A stretch of 64,000 nt of DNA from Chamaecrista fasciculata (GCA_003254925.1 QANZ01051397.1:7827-71826), one strand, 5' to 3'; shown: positions 10,543 through 32,855, counted from the stretch's first letter. Numbers and translations: made by a program. The notes: generated by a model from the letters alone, not told the origin.

Positions 10543-13306
10543 AATAAATTTTGTGACAATTAATAAACTAAAATAAACATTGGACCCATTCTAATGACAT
10601 GGGAGGTTAATATGGCTTTCGAGAATGGTGGTGAATTAGGGATCTCGGAAAAATCTCACTTGCACAGAGCAAGAAATGTAAGCATGGAAGGTTCCCATGG
10701 ATTGATGATGCAGAGATAAACAATGTGTTACAAATTTTCTCATGAGAATTTTAAAAAATAAAATGTAAATGAGATATAATTTCATGTCTAGATTAGAGTA
10801 AAAAGGAAAGAAGAGAGACAAATACCTGAGGTCTCCGAAAAGCTATGCTCAGTCTCTGATTAGATCAAAACGTTCAATTAATAGTTTTATTCTGAAAAAA
10901 CCCAGAAACATGAATTTCATCAACAAGAAATTGTGAAACATCATGATATTATAGATCTTACTCAATCATAGATAAACAAAATGAAAAAAAAAAAAAAAAA
11001 AAAGAGATGCTATACTGTTGAATGCTTCTGATTGATGTGTAACCTTGTATTGTGTCTTCAATTCTCCTGTTATGTGTATAATTTGCAAATGGATCTTGAG
11101 TAGAGAGAGAAAGAGAGAGATAGAGAGAGAGTGAAGGAGGAAGAAAGAGAGGATTGAATTTTGAAGAGTGAAACGAATTTCATGGAGGAACACACAAGTG
11201 CTCACCCCTTCCCACGTTTGCGGGGCAAGATCTCTCGTGAATTACAATCTCATCAAAGTTTTTGTATAAAATTTGAAAAGGAAAAAAAGTGTATTTTTAG
11301 TCTCATAACTTTTTTTTGTTGCACTTTTGGTCCCATATTTTTTACTCAAGTTGCAGATTTAGTCTAGTGTTACATTTAATTTAAATATTTAATAAATCCT
11401 TAAAAGTGTTCATCATAGCATCGATCATCACATTTAAATTTCCCTCTGTCATTTGCTTTAATTTTCGGTTTTTGCATTTCTATTCCATTTCTTGAAGAAT
11501 TCATGGATTAGGGACCAAGATGTATGGTTTGAGAATCTTCAAGGATGTTTTTTCACTTTTATTTTGACAATCAAGAACTAAAGTAAAAGGGACTTGAAAT
11601 TTTCAGGACTAAACTATAATTTAAACGCTATGTAATTTAAAGGAGATGGGCTCGAGGTATGGGTGGAGAAAGACAATGAAGCGGCCTTGGGAGGTTTGCT
11701 CCAGAGTTTAAATTCAAAAATTGTCCTAAAAAACTTCTTTGAAATTTTATTTTAGTCCCTGCAGAAGAGGTTAAAGGACTTGGATGAAATAAAAGAAAGT
11801 TTGACCTTCAAATAGTGCGTGACACGTCAGCTTTAATGGCACAAAAATGGACGAATTTACTCATAGGACTAACGGTGGAAACTTTTCAAAACATGTGACT
11901 AAATCTGAGACAAAAAAAAGATATAAGATTGATTTCGGACCTGGAGCAAAATTACGGGATCAAATTCAGACTTTGGCCTTTAATTTTATGCTTAGTGCAA
12001 AACCATTGCAGTCCCTAAAATGAATAAAAGAAACATTTAATTTAAATATTTAATAAATCCTTAAAAGTGTTCATCACAGCATCGATCATCACAATTCCAA
12101 TTAAACTGTTCCTCAAAAAAAAAAAAAAAANAGGGCTAAATCTTGAGGTGGTAGTATAGAACAATAAAAAATTTTATAGAATGATAAATTTAAATGAAAA
12201 TAATAATATTATGAAACAGTCATTTCTCTTTTCATTAAAAAAAACTATTATATGTTCAATTTTATATATTATTATAATTATAATTATAATGATAGACTAC
12301 AATAGATAGATCACCGTACCCTATACTTATACAAGGGCAATATAGGTGATAGAGCAACAATGGACTTATGTATGCCAACACATCCAATTGTGATTCTAAA
12401 AAGGGAACTGAGAAAACAAATTCACAATAATAGTGCTAGATATAGTAATGATTATTGGCCAAAAGATATAGTAATGATTGATTTGGATTTTGAAACACCA
12501 TGTATATAATATATAGTTATGATTCTACAGAAAAAAAATATAGACAAAAACCTCGAAGGATGGCAGAGGAATAAAAATTTGACTGGAAATAAAATGGGTG
12601 ATGGATGAAGATCATATATACCTCTTATATATAAATGTGAGAGGATCTTTCAAAATCAATAAGATGCCATTCTAAAATTTGATGATGATGATGATATGGA
12701 TTTTAAAATTTAAAAATGATATAAAAGAATCATGAATATTGAATTTGAGATTATAAATGGAGAGAATCATGGATTATGATCACAATCTCAACATTTTGAG
12801 CCAATCACAATAGAATATCATGATGAATAATCATTCGCTAATTAATTAGCTATTTAATGAGTAATTAAAACAAAGGAAAAAATGCTGACGTTGTAGAATA
12901 CATCTGATGCAAAGCAATAGAGAATAGGTGAGAACTATAAATCAGGTTACAATGAGCAACCAATTTTTGAATGATTTTTTCACAATTTAATAAATCATAA
13001 TAAATCAAATATCATAAGATTTATTGTTGATTGACGTCACTTTAATTTGTTGATATCAAATCTGATTTAAATACAAATCAAGCAACTGATTTACTTCCAT
13101 AATTAACAAACTTCTAGAAATCAGAAAAAAAATATCTAAAACTCCTAAAACCTGCCATTCAAATTAATAAATCTGAATTTTAATAAAATAAAAAACTATC
13201 TTAGTTTGTTGCCGCTGAGGCAATTCCTCAATATAAATAAGTAACTCTACAACATTCTTATTATTATCAAAGTGATTGTGGCGGCGTCTGCTTTTTTTTT
13301 TTCAAC
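10543..13306. other. Repeat-rich intergenic DNA upstream of NRPB9
   Basis: No gene recognised. It contains an A-tract near 10983, AG-rich simple sequence (11101-11150), a fragment of the 'GGTC' MITE family (11290-11365) and a 61-bp direct repeat (11372-11432 and 12033-12093). A single N at 12131 follows an A-run, and AT-rich DNA follows to the NRPB9 leader. The last hundred bases before 13307 should hold the NRPB9 promoter. Confidence 0.4.
11372..12093 (+). repeat. Pair of 61-bp direct repeats
   Basis: 11372-11432 and 12033-12093 are identical except for CATAGC versus CACAGC, and about 600 bp lie between them. The intervening DNA has no coding potential. They could be short terminal repeats of a small retroelement or a simple local duplication. 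Confidence 0.6.
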
Positions 13307-15986
13307 ATGAGTACCATGAAATTTTGCCGCGAATGGTTCATACCCATTTTCTTTAGCATCTCTAAAATATCTTAATTACAACTCTTAATGTGATTTTTGA
13401 TTTTTACGTATCTTTCTTCTCATTTCAGCAACAACCTTTTGTATCCTAAGGAAGACAAGGAGAGGAAGATTCTTCTCTATGCTTGCCGTAATTGCGACTA
13501 CCAGGTTAAATTCTTCTCCTTTTTATTAGGTTTTACAAATTCTCTTGTAATTCGGTTCCTCTAAAGTACACTAATGAAGGACAAAGAGAGGAAGAAACAA
13601 GTAGAGAGAGAAAGTAGACCTATTTCTATACACTACATCCCTAAAATACTATAGAGAATTCAAATTGACTCTCTTGTTATTTTTTTCCTTTAATATTCCT
13701 CTATTTTAGTTTATTATATTAATTTCGATTGTTTTTTATTCGCATTTTACAAGTTCTTGTTTAATGTCATCTTGTGATGCATTATGATTGATATATTTCA
13801 TTATTTGAAATATTGAAAATTGCAATAGTTACATTAATTTTCTACACTAGCTTTGAAATGGAAGGTTTATATATATTTCTATGGAAAAAAATTATTTTTC
13901 AGGGTGACTTCACAGGTTATAACCCGAGTCATGACCATTAGTCATAGTTGATTTTCATGTTTCTACTTCAAGTTAAAAGTAATTGACTTATCATAATTTT
14001 GGGAAATCTTAAATCTTTTGAGGTTCGTGGCTAAAACTAAAATTCCATACTCTCCAATCTATTTTGTGTTTAAAAGAGGGATAAATGTTGCTTCTTTTTA
14101 TTTAGGAGTATTCGATGCATCAAAATTAGAATATATTCATTTAAACCATATAGAAAGACCTGATCAAAAGAGTTGTTTCACTATATATATATATATAGTT
14201 AATAAACCATTTAACCAAGTAATGTGAGAGTTTAACAATTGTAATCTTAATAATTACAATCACGATACCAATTCTGATTTTGCTTTTGTTAATATAGAAC
14301 ATACTTGCCTTTCTTTTCTTTTTTTTAATGAAACTGTTTTTGTCAATTATATATGATATCAAGATCGATATCATGAATTAGTTTGGAAATGTTATATTAT
14401 TTGATAATTTATTTAATTAATTTTATCCAGGAGGTTGCCGATAACTATTGTGTATTTAGAAATGTGATACACCACTCTGCTAGGGACCGCACTCAAGTGT
14501 TGCAGGATGTAGCTTCAGATCCAACACTTCCTCGTACCAAATCGGTTCGTTGTTCTCAATGCAACCATGGAGAGGCTGTGTTTTTTCAGGTGAAGTTTGT
14601 GGAAATAAAATAATTAATTCCTTCTAATTAATGCAACCTCATATGCTTCAATTTTAGATTTATAATACTAAGCGAAAGGTTATACCTATACTTATGGGTT
14701 AGGTCAACTCTACTCCACTAGTACCAATAGACTGGCATGAGGGAAGAAGTATTACGCCTAGTAATCAACAACACAAAAACTTTGTTTAAAAAAAAATATT
14801 CTCCCTTTCGATCGGGACCAAGAAGAATGGTTGGGACAATAAACATCCATCTCGCTCGTATTTATGTCTCTTTTTTGCCTATATATATCCAGTTGTATAT
14901 TAAGAATTAAGAGAGTGATAAGGATTTGAGGGCATTCACTAATTTGTTTTGTGTGGATAACATGTAATTGATATTTCCCTTGACATGACATGAGTACTAA
15001 TTAATAGTCCCTTTCAACCCCCTTAGTTTAGTGAAAGATTGCAGAGAAAGAAAAATTACAATTCTACTTTCTTATAGTAGAAAAACGCAACTAGGTGAGT
15101 TTACATAGAAGGAAAAAAAAATTAAACTAAAATTTAAGCTTGGAGATTCTGCATATATATGTATCAGTTTTCTTGACAAATAAGTATGGTGAGGTTTAGA
15201 AATGTTATCAAATCCAAGTGTAAACTGTATGGGTTGATAAAAATGATGTCTATTATATAGATCAAGATTTGGTGCGTTTAGATAAGCTAAATTTAAGAAT
15301 AAAAATAATTTTTTGAGGTAATTAACTTTTTCAAATATATCAAATTTATATAAGAAAGTAATTTAAGTACTCTAAAAATTACTTTTCCTTTTAAATTTAT
15401 TTTATTTAAACATATGAGAGTCATTTTTTTTGTCCCGCTTCATGTTTGTAATCAACTAAATTGAAGTTTAAGTTGGAGCAAGTCTAATTTCTAGTCCACT
15501 TAGTTTGTTAGGAGTATTCCAATGTTCAATATTTTTTATCCTCGCAAGAAGGAATGTTGTTGATTACAAGTTTTTCTGTATTGTAGCAAAAGAAGTTTAT
15601 GTAAGCCCCTTTTTTATATTAAGAAATTCCCCTAATTAAATATCATATTATGTGCCAACAAAGGTTAGTTCAGTTGGTAAGGAGTCAACTTATAATTCAT
15701 AAGGTCGTGAGTTTGATTCCCACCCTTATTGTGAGGTCCTTGTTGGTAGGCGATCTATAAATATCTCTCTTAAGCTCTCATAGAGTCTGGAAGCCTGTCC
15801 TAACTTTAGTGAGCCCCGGGGCCTAACTCACCTAAACTTTCTCTAATAAAAAGAATATCATATTATCCGCTAAGCTCTTGTGGAATTTTCTTTTATTGCA
15901 TGCAGGCAACAACTAGAGGGGAAGAAGGAATGACACTATTTTTTGTTTGCTGCAATCCAAACTGTGGCCACCGATGGAGAGAGTAA
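13307..15986 (+). CDS. NRPB9: RNA polymerase II subunit 9 (4 exons, complete)
   Basis: Small zinc-ribbon subunit RPB9 of RNA polymerase II, needed for transcript cleavage and fidelity; nuclear. Exons: 13307-13335, 13429-13504, 14431-14589, 15906-15986, giving 114 residues, the same length as Arabidopsis NRPB9A. Start [10 protein letters not shown]; the first zinc ribbon uses C7, C10, C29, C32 and the second C76, C79, C103 or C104, C108. The hallmark motifs DPTLPRT and HGEAVFFQ are intact, as is the C-terminal HRWRE. Exon 1 ends inside the C10 codon (TG|C), and all splice sites are GT-AG. Intron 3 (1.3 kb) carries a tRNA-derived SINE. Plants usually have two closely related NRPB9 copies, and which one this is cannot be said. 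Confidence 0.97.
15654..15850 (+). mobile_element. tRNA-derived SINE in NRPB9 intron 3
   Basis: The head carries an A-box-like GGTTAGTTCAGTTGG and a B-box-like GAGTTTGATTCCC at tRNA spacing. The body (TTGTTGGTAGGCGATCTATA) ends in CTCACCTAAACTTT and a short A-rich tail. A second full copy lies at 37395-37590 and a 3' piece, inverted, at 45770-45885. Not a functional tRNA: the stem pairing is poor. Confidence 0.75.
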
Positions 15987-17533
15987 ATCATTATATATGC
16001 CCAAATCAAGATTTAATATGTGAGGAAATCTGTTGGATATGTTGGTCCTTAATTAGTCTTTGTTAATTATTTATTTTATTTTTAATTTTTCTTTTGCTTC
16101 AGTTTTATGTTTGCTCAGTCAAATAAAATATCTTTACTTTTTAAGGATTTATCAGCATATTTTGTTCACCTACGTCTCAGTTTTCTCTTTTTGTTGAAGT
16201 TTGTTGCTGATTTTCAGCATATTTTTGTTTTGTCCACAAGAATGCACTAAATGATTTCATAGACCCTTATCATGGATGTAAAATCCATTGTTCGTTGTGT
16301 AGTGTAACATTTTATTGCAATTCTATTTAATTTTTTCAATTATCGAAGTTGGAATGGAGTTTTTCAAGATCTAATTAAATACAAAAAAATATTATAAAGC
16401 AAAAAAATTGTGTATAAATTCAATAATTACACATATAAATTAGGAACTGTTGCACAAGGAATATTGGTACACTAAACTATGGATCGATTTGACTTTGATA
16501 TCATGTGTTTTCAAAAGTGTTTTCAAAAGTGACACTTTAGTACCTTATTCTTTACACCGTTAACACTTTGATACTCAAATTTATTTTTCTGTTAAGTTTT
16601 GATGGCAAAGTCGCACGTTACCATGATGTGCATAGGCAAAACACTTAAATATCTATTTTCTTCTCATTTTTCATGATTCAAACGTGTTTTTTATGATTTT
16701 TGAGATGAGTGAAATGATGTTATTTGCCTAATAGAATGGACTATATATAGCTACTAAGCAAGATGATTATATAATATTTGATTTTAAAATTTGAAAACTA
16801 ATGACCAATAGGATGCATCAATTCAAAACTTGTAATCTGAAATTGGAGAGAAGGATGAATTTTTAGTTAATTACTTTAATATAAAACGAAATATTAATGG
16901 AGAAAATTTAAACCTTAACAAATAGAGAGGACGTGACGATGATGATTATTGATTAGAGTATTTTTTTTTCAAGTCTACGAGAAGCAGCTCCATTAGAGTA
17001 TTCTAAACAGAGTGATGTTCTGGGAGAGGTTGCCATTGAATTTACCATTCTCTTAGCATCAAATTTCAAAATATATTTCATCCAATTCATGATAAACTAA
17101 TCATTTAAAAGTAATCCGAGAAACATAATTCCTTTATCAAGAATATCTTTTCATATGATTTAATTGTTATGATCAAATATAAAACTAAATAATTCATGCT
17201 TCTAAATTCCAGCCACGAGCTCCACAGAGTTTTTTTAAAAAAACACACAATTGAACAATATAATTTTGGGCCCAAAAAAAATACTAAACTTAAAAGTTAA
17301 AACAGATATATTGCTCTTTATATTTCTCTTTAGTCTTTAAATACTCCATTCAATCGACCTTGCTGACATCAAACTTAGAATGCATAGTTTTAAAACGGCA
17401 TAAACATTACTACGCACAAAAATACACAAGCCACTTCAAACAAAGAAAACATTCAATGTAAATTACATGCATAAATGAACCTATCTACTACCCCAAACAA
17501 CATAGACAACAAACACGAGAAATAAAACTACTT
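15987..17533. other. AT-rich intergenic DNA between NRPB9 and the tandem-domain gene
   Basis: NRPB9 3' UTR at the left. The remainder has no gene. Around 16455-16600 there are phrases of the 'GGTACACT ... TTTGGTACC' repeat kind, probably decayed MITE sequence. Confidence 0.35.
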
Positions 17534-26890
<9,357 letters not shown>

Positions 26891-27298
26891 CTACCTACAA
26901 TTTAATAAAACTTACAATACTTTTTTTTCTTGCAATAGTAGGCATTAGGCAATGTCGTGTATTTATGTTTGAAATTCAACAACACATACAAGCAACCCAT
27001 TCATGCACTTCAAGAAGTTACATGGCAACAAGCTTTTAAAATCATCGAAACAAGTAGAGAAAACAAATGAAAATGAGAACTAATGCTATCCCATATCCGA
27101 AAAATGAATAACGTCATTATGTATTATTCACATTTAAATACACATAAGCGATTCTTGTTTGAAGTTTGTCCGTAACTCCAGACTCTGAAATATCCATTAA
27201 CTGAACCCTAAATGTTTGATTGAGAGCTGAAATTGGAAGAAATTACTTATTCTAAAGAGGGATAATGCTAAGTGACTGAAGCCGAAAAATGGAAATAC

Positions 27299-27430
27299 CT
27301 TGTGTTCTTGGACGACGGAGCGACGATGAGAAGTGGCAGCAAGTGGGTCGTCGACTGTGAAGCTTAATGAGCATAATTTTCGAACGCAACTCAAAGTTTT
27401 TGTTTTGGGTCTGGGCCGAACGCAAGTCAA
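27299..27430 (-). promoter_or_regulatory. Candidate 5' non-coding exon of the tandem-domain gene
   Basis: A more GC-balanced stretch on the minus strand ends in a good donor (CACAAG|GTATTT at 27299/27298), 409 bp upstream of the first domain exon. The frame that would join in phase 0 has no ATG, so this is likely 5' UTR with translation starting at 26881. Inference only. Confidence 0.35.
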
Positions 27431-27639
27431 AATAATGTGGTTTGGACGTTGGGTATCAATTAAATATTAAATAATAATAATAATAATAATATTTTAAAAA
27501 AGATTTTTTTTTTGGCCATCAATATTTTAAAAAAGATGAGTGACTAATGTTTGATATATATATATAATTATATATATNATTCTTAAATTTAATTAAAAAT
27601 TAAATAGTTGATAATTTTTACCAAAATTAAATAGTTGAT

Positions 27640-27985
27640 AATTTTTTGGTCTCTAAATCATGAAAAATACGAACCAGTCCCTCAATTTTACACTACCATC
27701 AATCTTTGTCCCCTGAATTGTAGAAAATACAAATCAATCCCTGAATTTTACACCATAGTCAACTTTTTGGTCCTTAGGCTGTGGTTTCCTATGATTCAAG
27801 GACCAAAAGATTGACAGTAGTGTAAAATTCAGAGACTAATTCGTATTTTCCTACAATTCAATGACCAAAAGGTTGACGATGGTGTAAAATTCAGTGACTG
27901 ATTCATATTTTTCTACAATTGAAGGACTAAATTGTTGACTCAATAACAATTCAGGGACCAAAAAGTAAATTTTCTCTTTATAATT
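27640..27985. mobile_element. Foldback MITE
   Basis: Repeated phrases on the left ('CCCTGAATTTTACACCATAGTCAA') recur inverted on the right ('TTGACGATGGTGTAAAATTCAG'), pairing around 27785. No coding potential. Outer limits are approximate. Confidence 0.6.
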
Positions 27986-28302
27986 TACTATCTTCGGTTG
28001 AAGTCGTGGGATTGTGTCCAGCTCAATCATATTAAGCTGCTCTGTGTTTTTCTTCCAATCCAATAAAAATATGCCTTTCTGTTATTTCTCTCTCTACAAT
28101 CTAGACTCTTCCATTCCCAAACCTTCTCTTTTTATATTCCCCACTCTCCTTCGCCTAAATCCACCCACACATTCTCTCTCAATTCTCACTTTTCTTCTCC
28201 TTTCTCATTCGTTTCTCTCTCTCTCTTGTTACATTGATTGTTTCTTCCGTTTTCATCTTCCAGCTCTCCAATCTCGTTTCTCGCTCGAAGAATCGATCCA
28301 CA

Positions 28303-30152
28303 ATGACTCATATCCTTTGATATGTTTCATATATAGGCTTGTAATTTTTTAATTTCCTTTTCACGAATTATTATTCTGTCTATTTTGGATTTGATTGGCA
28401 GGCCAGAAAATCCGAGAGAATCGTATATATATCTGGAAATTATTTGATGCTTTTTTTTTTCTTTTCTCCCTCTGTTCTGTTGTTTAGCTTTAACTGAAGC
28501 GAACGTGGAAACCAGAGAGAGCGAGATCGTGAAAGAGCTCAAGCTAGGAATAGCACTAAAGCCAAAAATCCCAAGAATGATGGATTAACCCCTGAACAAC
28601 GCAGGGAAAGGTTGTGCTTCCTCAATCTCTCTAAATTATCTCATATTAGTATATAGGTCAAAGTACAAATTTGGTCTCATATCTTTTGCTAAGTTCCCAA
28701 TTTGGTCCTATATCTTTTTTTTGCACTTTTAGTCTTATATCTTTGTGTCAGTTTCCAATTTAGTCCCATATTTTTTTTTTAGATTTGGTCCTATATCTTT
28801 GGGTCAATTGTAGAATTGATCTTATATCTTTGGGTTTTTCATATCTTTACAAAAGGATTAAGTAAAGGTTGATCCTTTTACATAGATATGTGACCAATTT
28901 TGCAACTTGAGCAAAAGATATGAGATCAAATTGGAATATTTTGCAAAGATATGGAACCAAAACTGAAAAAAAAATATATACATAACCAAATTGAGAGCTT
29001 AACAAAAGATATGAGATCAAATTTACACTTTGACCTAGCATGTATGTTTGATTATTTGTTTGTGATTTTTTTGGCCAGATTATGGATTTTTATTTGGTCT
29101 CTGATTAACTTGAATTTGACTTGTTTGACTTGTGTTGTGCACTTGAGGTGGGAGAGTATCTTAGTAGAGTAGTTGCGTTTATAAGCTTACCAACTTGAGA
29201 TATTGTTTAAGCAATATTAACTCTTTTTTCTTTAATCAATCCTTCTTTGGTCCAGATTATGGAATTTCAGCGTGAAAGAGGGAAATGCATATTAATTAGG
29301 GAAAATTTATTATTTAGACCATCAATTTATATCGAGTCAACTAATCAAATTCTGAATAATCAAAATACATAATTTGATTATTGAAATATTTTAATCGTCA
29401 ACTATTTGGTTGTTGTTGGCCAAAAAAAAAACTATTTGGTTGTTAGTGATGATTTGGTCCCCGAAATCCTGAATGGATTTTATATTTTTTAATTTCTAAA
29501 AATTTATACTAAATTAATATTTTTGGTCTCTGAAATGAATTTTTATTTTTGGATCTACAAAGACCAAATCGTTGATAATTGTAATAATTTAGGTACTGAG
29601 TAATATATTTTGATTATTTAGAAACTCATGAATTAACTTGGTGTAAAATAAGAAACTAAATAGTATATTTTGATTATTTAGAGACTCATGAATGAACTTG
29701 ATGTAAAATAAGGAACTAAATAGTAGGTTTTCTATGTTAATTACTTGGCTGTTATATGACATTTGGGTTTTTAATGTTTTTAACTGAAACTGTAGTCAAG
29801 AATTATCTTTGAGTGAATAAAACGTATTTTGGATTGGGAATATTAGAAGGGAAAGGAAGGTAGGAGAAAATTCTAGTTACATGTTTCTGTGGATTAAAAT
29901 TTTAATTTATATCTGACATAATTAATGTTCACAATTCATTTCTGAATTGAAGAGAATGACTGCTGGGAAAAGGGGGGAGATAGATGTTACAATTTGTCAT
30001 CAGATTCTATTCAATCCGAACATTATTCTAACTTTTTTTTTTTTTTAAATATCTGTGTTTGCAGAGACGCAAAGGCTTTACAAGAGAAAGCGAAAAAGAA
30101 AGCAGCTCAAGTTGGAGGAGGGAATAATGCAGGTGGTGGAATTAAGAAGTAG
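28303..30152 (+). CDS. SERF/4F5-family small basic protein (3 exons, U12 AT-AC first intron)
   Basis: A 66-residue, highly charged protein starting MTRGNQRERDRERAQAR, with KNDGLTPEQRRERDAKALQ, a Lys/Ala helix and a Gly/Asn tail. This is the small EDRK-rich factor (SERF, 4F5) family, conserved from yeast to plants; animal and yeast members alter protein aggregation, and the plant role is not settled. Exons: 28303-28309 (only ATGACTC), 28505-28610, 30065-30152. The first intron starts ATATCCTTT and ends AC, with CTTTAAC as the likely branch site about 10 bases upstream: a U12-type AT-AC intron. Only this splice yields the family's MTRG start. Intron 2 is GT-AG and contains a MITE. A broken copy lies at 33476-33755. 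Confidence 0.93.
28655..29036. mobile_element. Foldback MITE in SERF intron 2
   Basis: Ends AGGTCAAAGTACAAATTTGG and, inverted, AAATTTACACTTTGACCT; the arms of about 180 bp pair around 28860. Same family as 8974-9342 and 10052-10542. The broken SERF copy has the uninterrupted sequence at about 33712-33725 (ATTAGTATACATGTTTG), so it preserves the empty site. Confidence 0.8.
29305..29735. mobile_element. Foldback MITE in SERF intron 2 (imperfect)
   Basis: AAAATTTATTATTTAGACC near 29307 is matched by the inverted, repeated 'AACTAAATAGTA' phrases at about 29650-29730. Related sequence occurs at 32230-32640. Limits are approximate and no target duplication was seen. Confidence 0.45.
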
Positions 30153-30591
30153 GTAATTAGGATCATTGGGGTTAATGATTAATTAAGGGGTCATTAGGGT
30201 ATAGATTGAGTTGAAAATTTTTGTGTTTTGTATTCTGATATGGGTTTAGAGTCAATCTGGGTATGTCATTTGTGATAAATGATCAGAATAATTGATGTTT
30301 GATTATTGGAGGGCATTGATGTAAGTTGGCTTCTGAACGTATATCTTGTTTGGAATGCAATTTGTTTGTAGCAAATGTTTGTAATGATCTTGATTTCTTT
30401 TTCACATTTTATTTTCTAGTCACTCATTGATTGGATTAATTTGATAATTGAAAACTGGCGACACGTAATTTGTTTAAGCCAAAAGGTAGTGAAATCCTTG
30501 GCTTAGCTATGCGCTGCCCATAAGAGTTCGTATTACTTAAAATTCATAACTTATTGACCAAGAAATTTTGGCTAGTTCCACCGATTTCCAA

Positions 30592-30654
<63 letters not shown>

Positions 30655-30780
30655 TAGGGTAAGTGACAAAGAGTCAATTCCTCACGAAGAAATTTCTAGT
30701 AGGAAAAACTCAGATTAAAAAAAGGATAGAAAATTTATTATTTGGTCATTAAGTTAATTATCAGTCTCAAAGAATCAAAA
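30153..30780. other. SERF 3' UTR and ATA microsatellite
   Basis: SERF 3' flank, followed by a microsatellite of about 20 AAT/TAA triplets at 30590-30650. No gene. Confidence 0.6.
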
Positions 30781-30782
30781 GA

Positions 30783-31482
30783 TACCATGATTATGAAAAT
30801 TGGATCGGATCGGCCAGTCCAACCGATTGAATCGAACACTAGGCCAGTCTGAATCGATACAAAAATCGGATATGCAGAGAACTGGCCAAGAATCGTTGGA
30901 ACCGGAGGTGAACCGATAAACGGTCTTGTTTTTTTACTTTTTTTTGGTCTTTTTAGTTATGGGTCAAATCTTAGAGAATATTGATGATGAATCCAAATTT
31001 GATAGAGAAAGTGATCATAAAATGTCATTTAATTATATTATGTTGATGAATATTATGAAAATTGACTATATCTATATTAATTCATGTTAATTTATGAAAC
31101 TTGTATCTATATGTCAATGTTATAATTGTATTTTGTAATCTAATTATGATTATTTGAATTAGAATTTTATCATATTTAGATTTTTTTTATTATTTTTAAT
31201 TTATTTATTTGTCAACGGTCCGACCCAGATTGGATCCTCTAAAGTGTGAAGTTCTTGCAGTTTAGAAAGAGAATGGAAGAGTTAGAGAGAGAAGTGTGGT
31301 GATGTGTGGGTCCCACTGATTTTTTCTCTCTCTAACTCTTTCTTTCTCTCTCAAAACTGCATGAAAATGCACCAAAATGATAATGCAGAGGATCCATCCG
31401 GTTGAACCCCGGTTGAACTATTGAACCTTGAACCTCTACCACAGTCGGTTCAATGTCCAGTCCGATTTTTAAAATCATGAAA
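30783..31482. mobile_element. Inverted-repeat element with nested foldback
   Basis: The left end CATGATTATGAAAATTGGAT and the inverse of the right end (ATCCAG...CCGATTTTTAAAATCATG region near 31455-31482) match imperfectly. Both termini carry 'CCGGT/CCGAT' phrases typical of old hAT-like MITEs. Inside, GGATCCTCT at 31233 and AGAGGATCC at 31387 bracket a smaller foldback of about 160 bp. No coding potential. Confidence 0.5.
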
Positions 31483-31495
31483 GATACTACGTAGG

Positions 31496-32235
31496 GCCCG
31501 TTTGGTAGCATGGAAAAGGGGTATGCAATGTAATTGGGCCCGGAGTTCAATACTTTCAGGTGTTTAATATGGCAACTTAGGCTCTTTAAAATGAATTGTA
31601 ATGTAAAGGCATTTACATTTCAGAGACCATTTTTTTTACTTCAGATTTTTTATGTAATCCAAGTTTACCTAGGGAATTAGGTAGAATTCCTAATTTGCCC
31701 CTCTCACTCCCATCTCATCTTCTTCCTCTTTGTTGGAACCGAGCCAGAACCTAGCAGCGACACAACGACAGCTTCCTCCTTCCTCCATCGTCCATCGTCT
31801 TCTTCTTCCTCCTTGCTCCTTTCTCCATTGTCTTCTTCCTCTTCATCGCTCACCATCGTCATCGGCCAAATTCATCCTCTTCGAGCTCCAGGAGCTTCGA
31901 CGAAGCTCCATCAATGGAGCTTTTTTATTAGGGTTTAGAAAAAAAATATTATTTTGGCCCCTGTCATTATTTGTTTATTTCATATGAGTCCCTGAAACAA
32001 ATGAAGAGGGACCTTTTTGTAAATAAAAAAAGTAATCTTGTGGTGATTGTGGGAAGGTCCATTTGTCATTTTTCTTTTATATCTATTTTACTTTCTCTCC
32101 CATACCTTTTTATACCAAACACTTTAAATCTTTATCTACTTTACATTCCCTCGACTACTTTTCATTTCCCTCATAATTTTTCCATTGTAAAACACTTTAC
32201 TTTACTTACCTTATTTCATAACAGACGGACCCTTA
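31496..32235. mobile_element. Possible non-autonomous DNA transposon
   Basis: Begins GGGCCCGTTTGGTAGC and ends with a rough inverse (AACAGACGGACCCTT), a terminal pattern common among plant hAT/PIF-type elements. The interior (31720-31920) is CT-rich with short frames that resemble nothing known. No target duplication identified. Confidence 0.4.
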
Positions 32236-32855
32236 ATTTCTAATCTATTGTAATTGTCAACTATTTGGTCCTTGGGTCAAATTCGAAGACCAAAAAGTAT
32301 AAATTCAGGAACCAAATTGTGTACTTTAGTCTAAGTTTAGGTGCCAAAAAGTATAAAATTAATTTAAATTTAGAGACCAAATAGAATTAAGTTAATACAA
32401 ATTTTAGGATTGAAAAATATAAAATTAGTTCAAATTTAAGGATCAAATAGTATTAATTTAGTATAAATATAAGGGCTAAATGGTATAAAATTAGTTCAAT
32501 TTAAAATCTAAATCATCATTAAGGACAAAATAATTTATAATTGAAATATTTCAAAGATTAATTTGTATATTTCAATTATTTAAAGTCTGATTAATTAACT
32601 CATATAAATTCAAGTATCAAATAATAGAATCTCTTCAAAAAAAAACATCTTTCCCTCTACATTTTTCTTGTATATAACGGACCTATTCGTATTCTCCACG
32701 CTATCATCACTTTACCGTTAGACAAATTAACACACAGATTTGAAATTTCGAAACTTTCCTGTTTGCTTAAAGTCTCCTCGTCTCCTCTCTTTATAGTTCA
32801 TACCGTCTTTCTCCACCTTCTGTTTGCTTTTACCATTTTCTCCATCTCCACAATC
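32236..32855. other. Decayed repeat and upstream region of the 96-residue gene
   Basis: 32236-32640 is AT-rich foldback-like repeat ('AAATAGTATAAATT' phrases). 32640-32855 is CT-rich and includes TTTATAGTTC near 32790, a plausible TATA-type element about 65 bp before the ATG. Confidence 0.4.

Noticed and set aside
15660..15730. A tRNA gene
   Set aside because: A- and B-box-like sequence is present but the stems do not pair, and the unit continues into a repeated SINE body with an A-tail. The same holds for 37400-37470.
27197..27430. Coding first exon for the tandem-domain gene (TTG start)
   Set aside because: The phase-compatible frame has no ATG; an ATG exists in another frame but would join out of phase. 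Treated as possible 5' UTR instead.
31730..31987. 85-codon frame with CT-rich codons
   Set aside because: Low-complexity CT-rich sequence inside a probable DNA transposon; no conserved motif or splice support.
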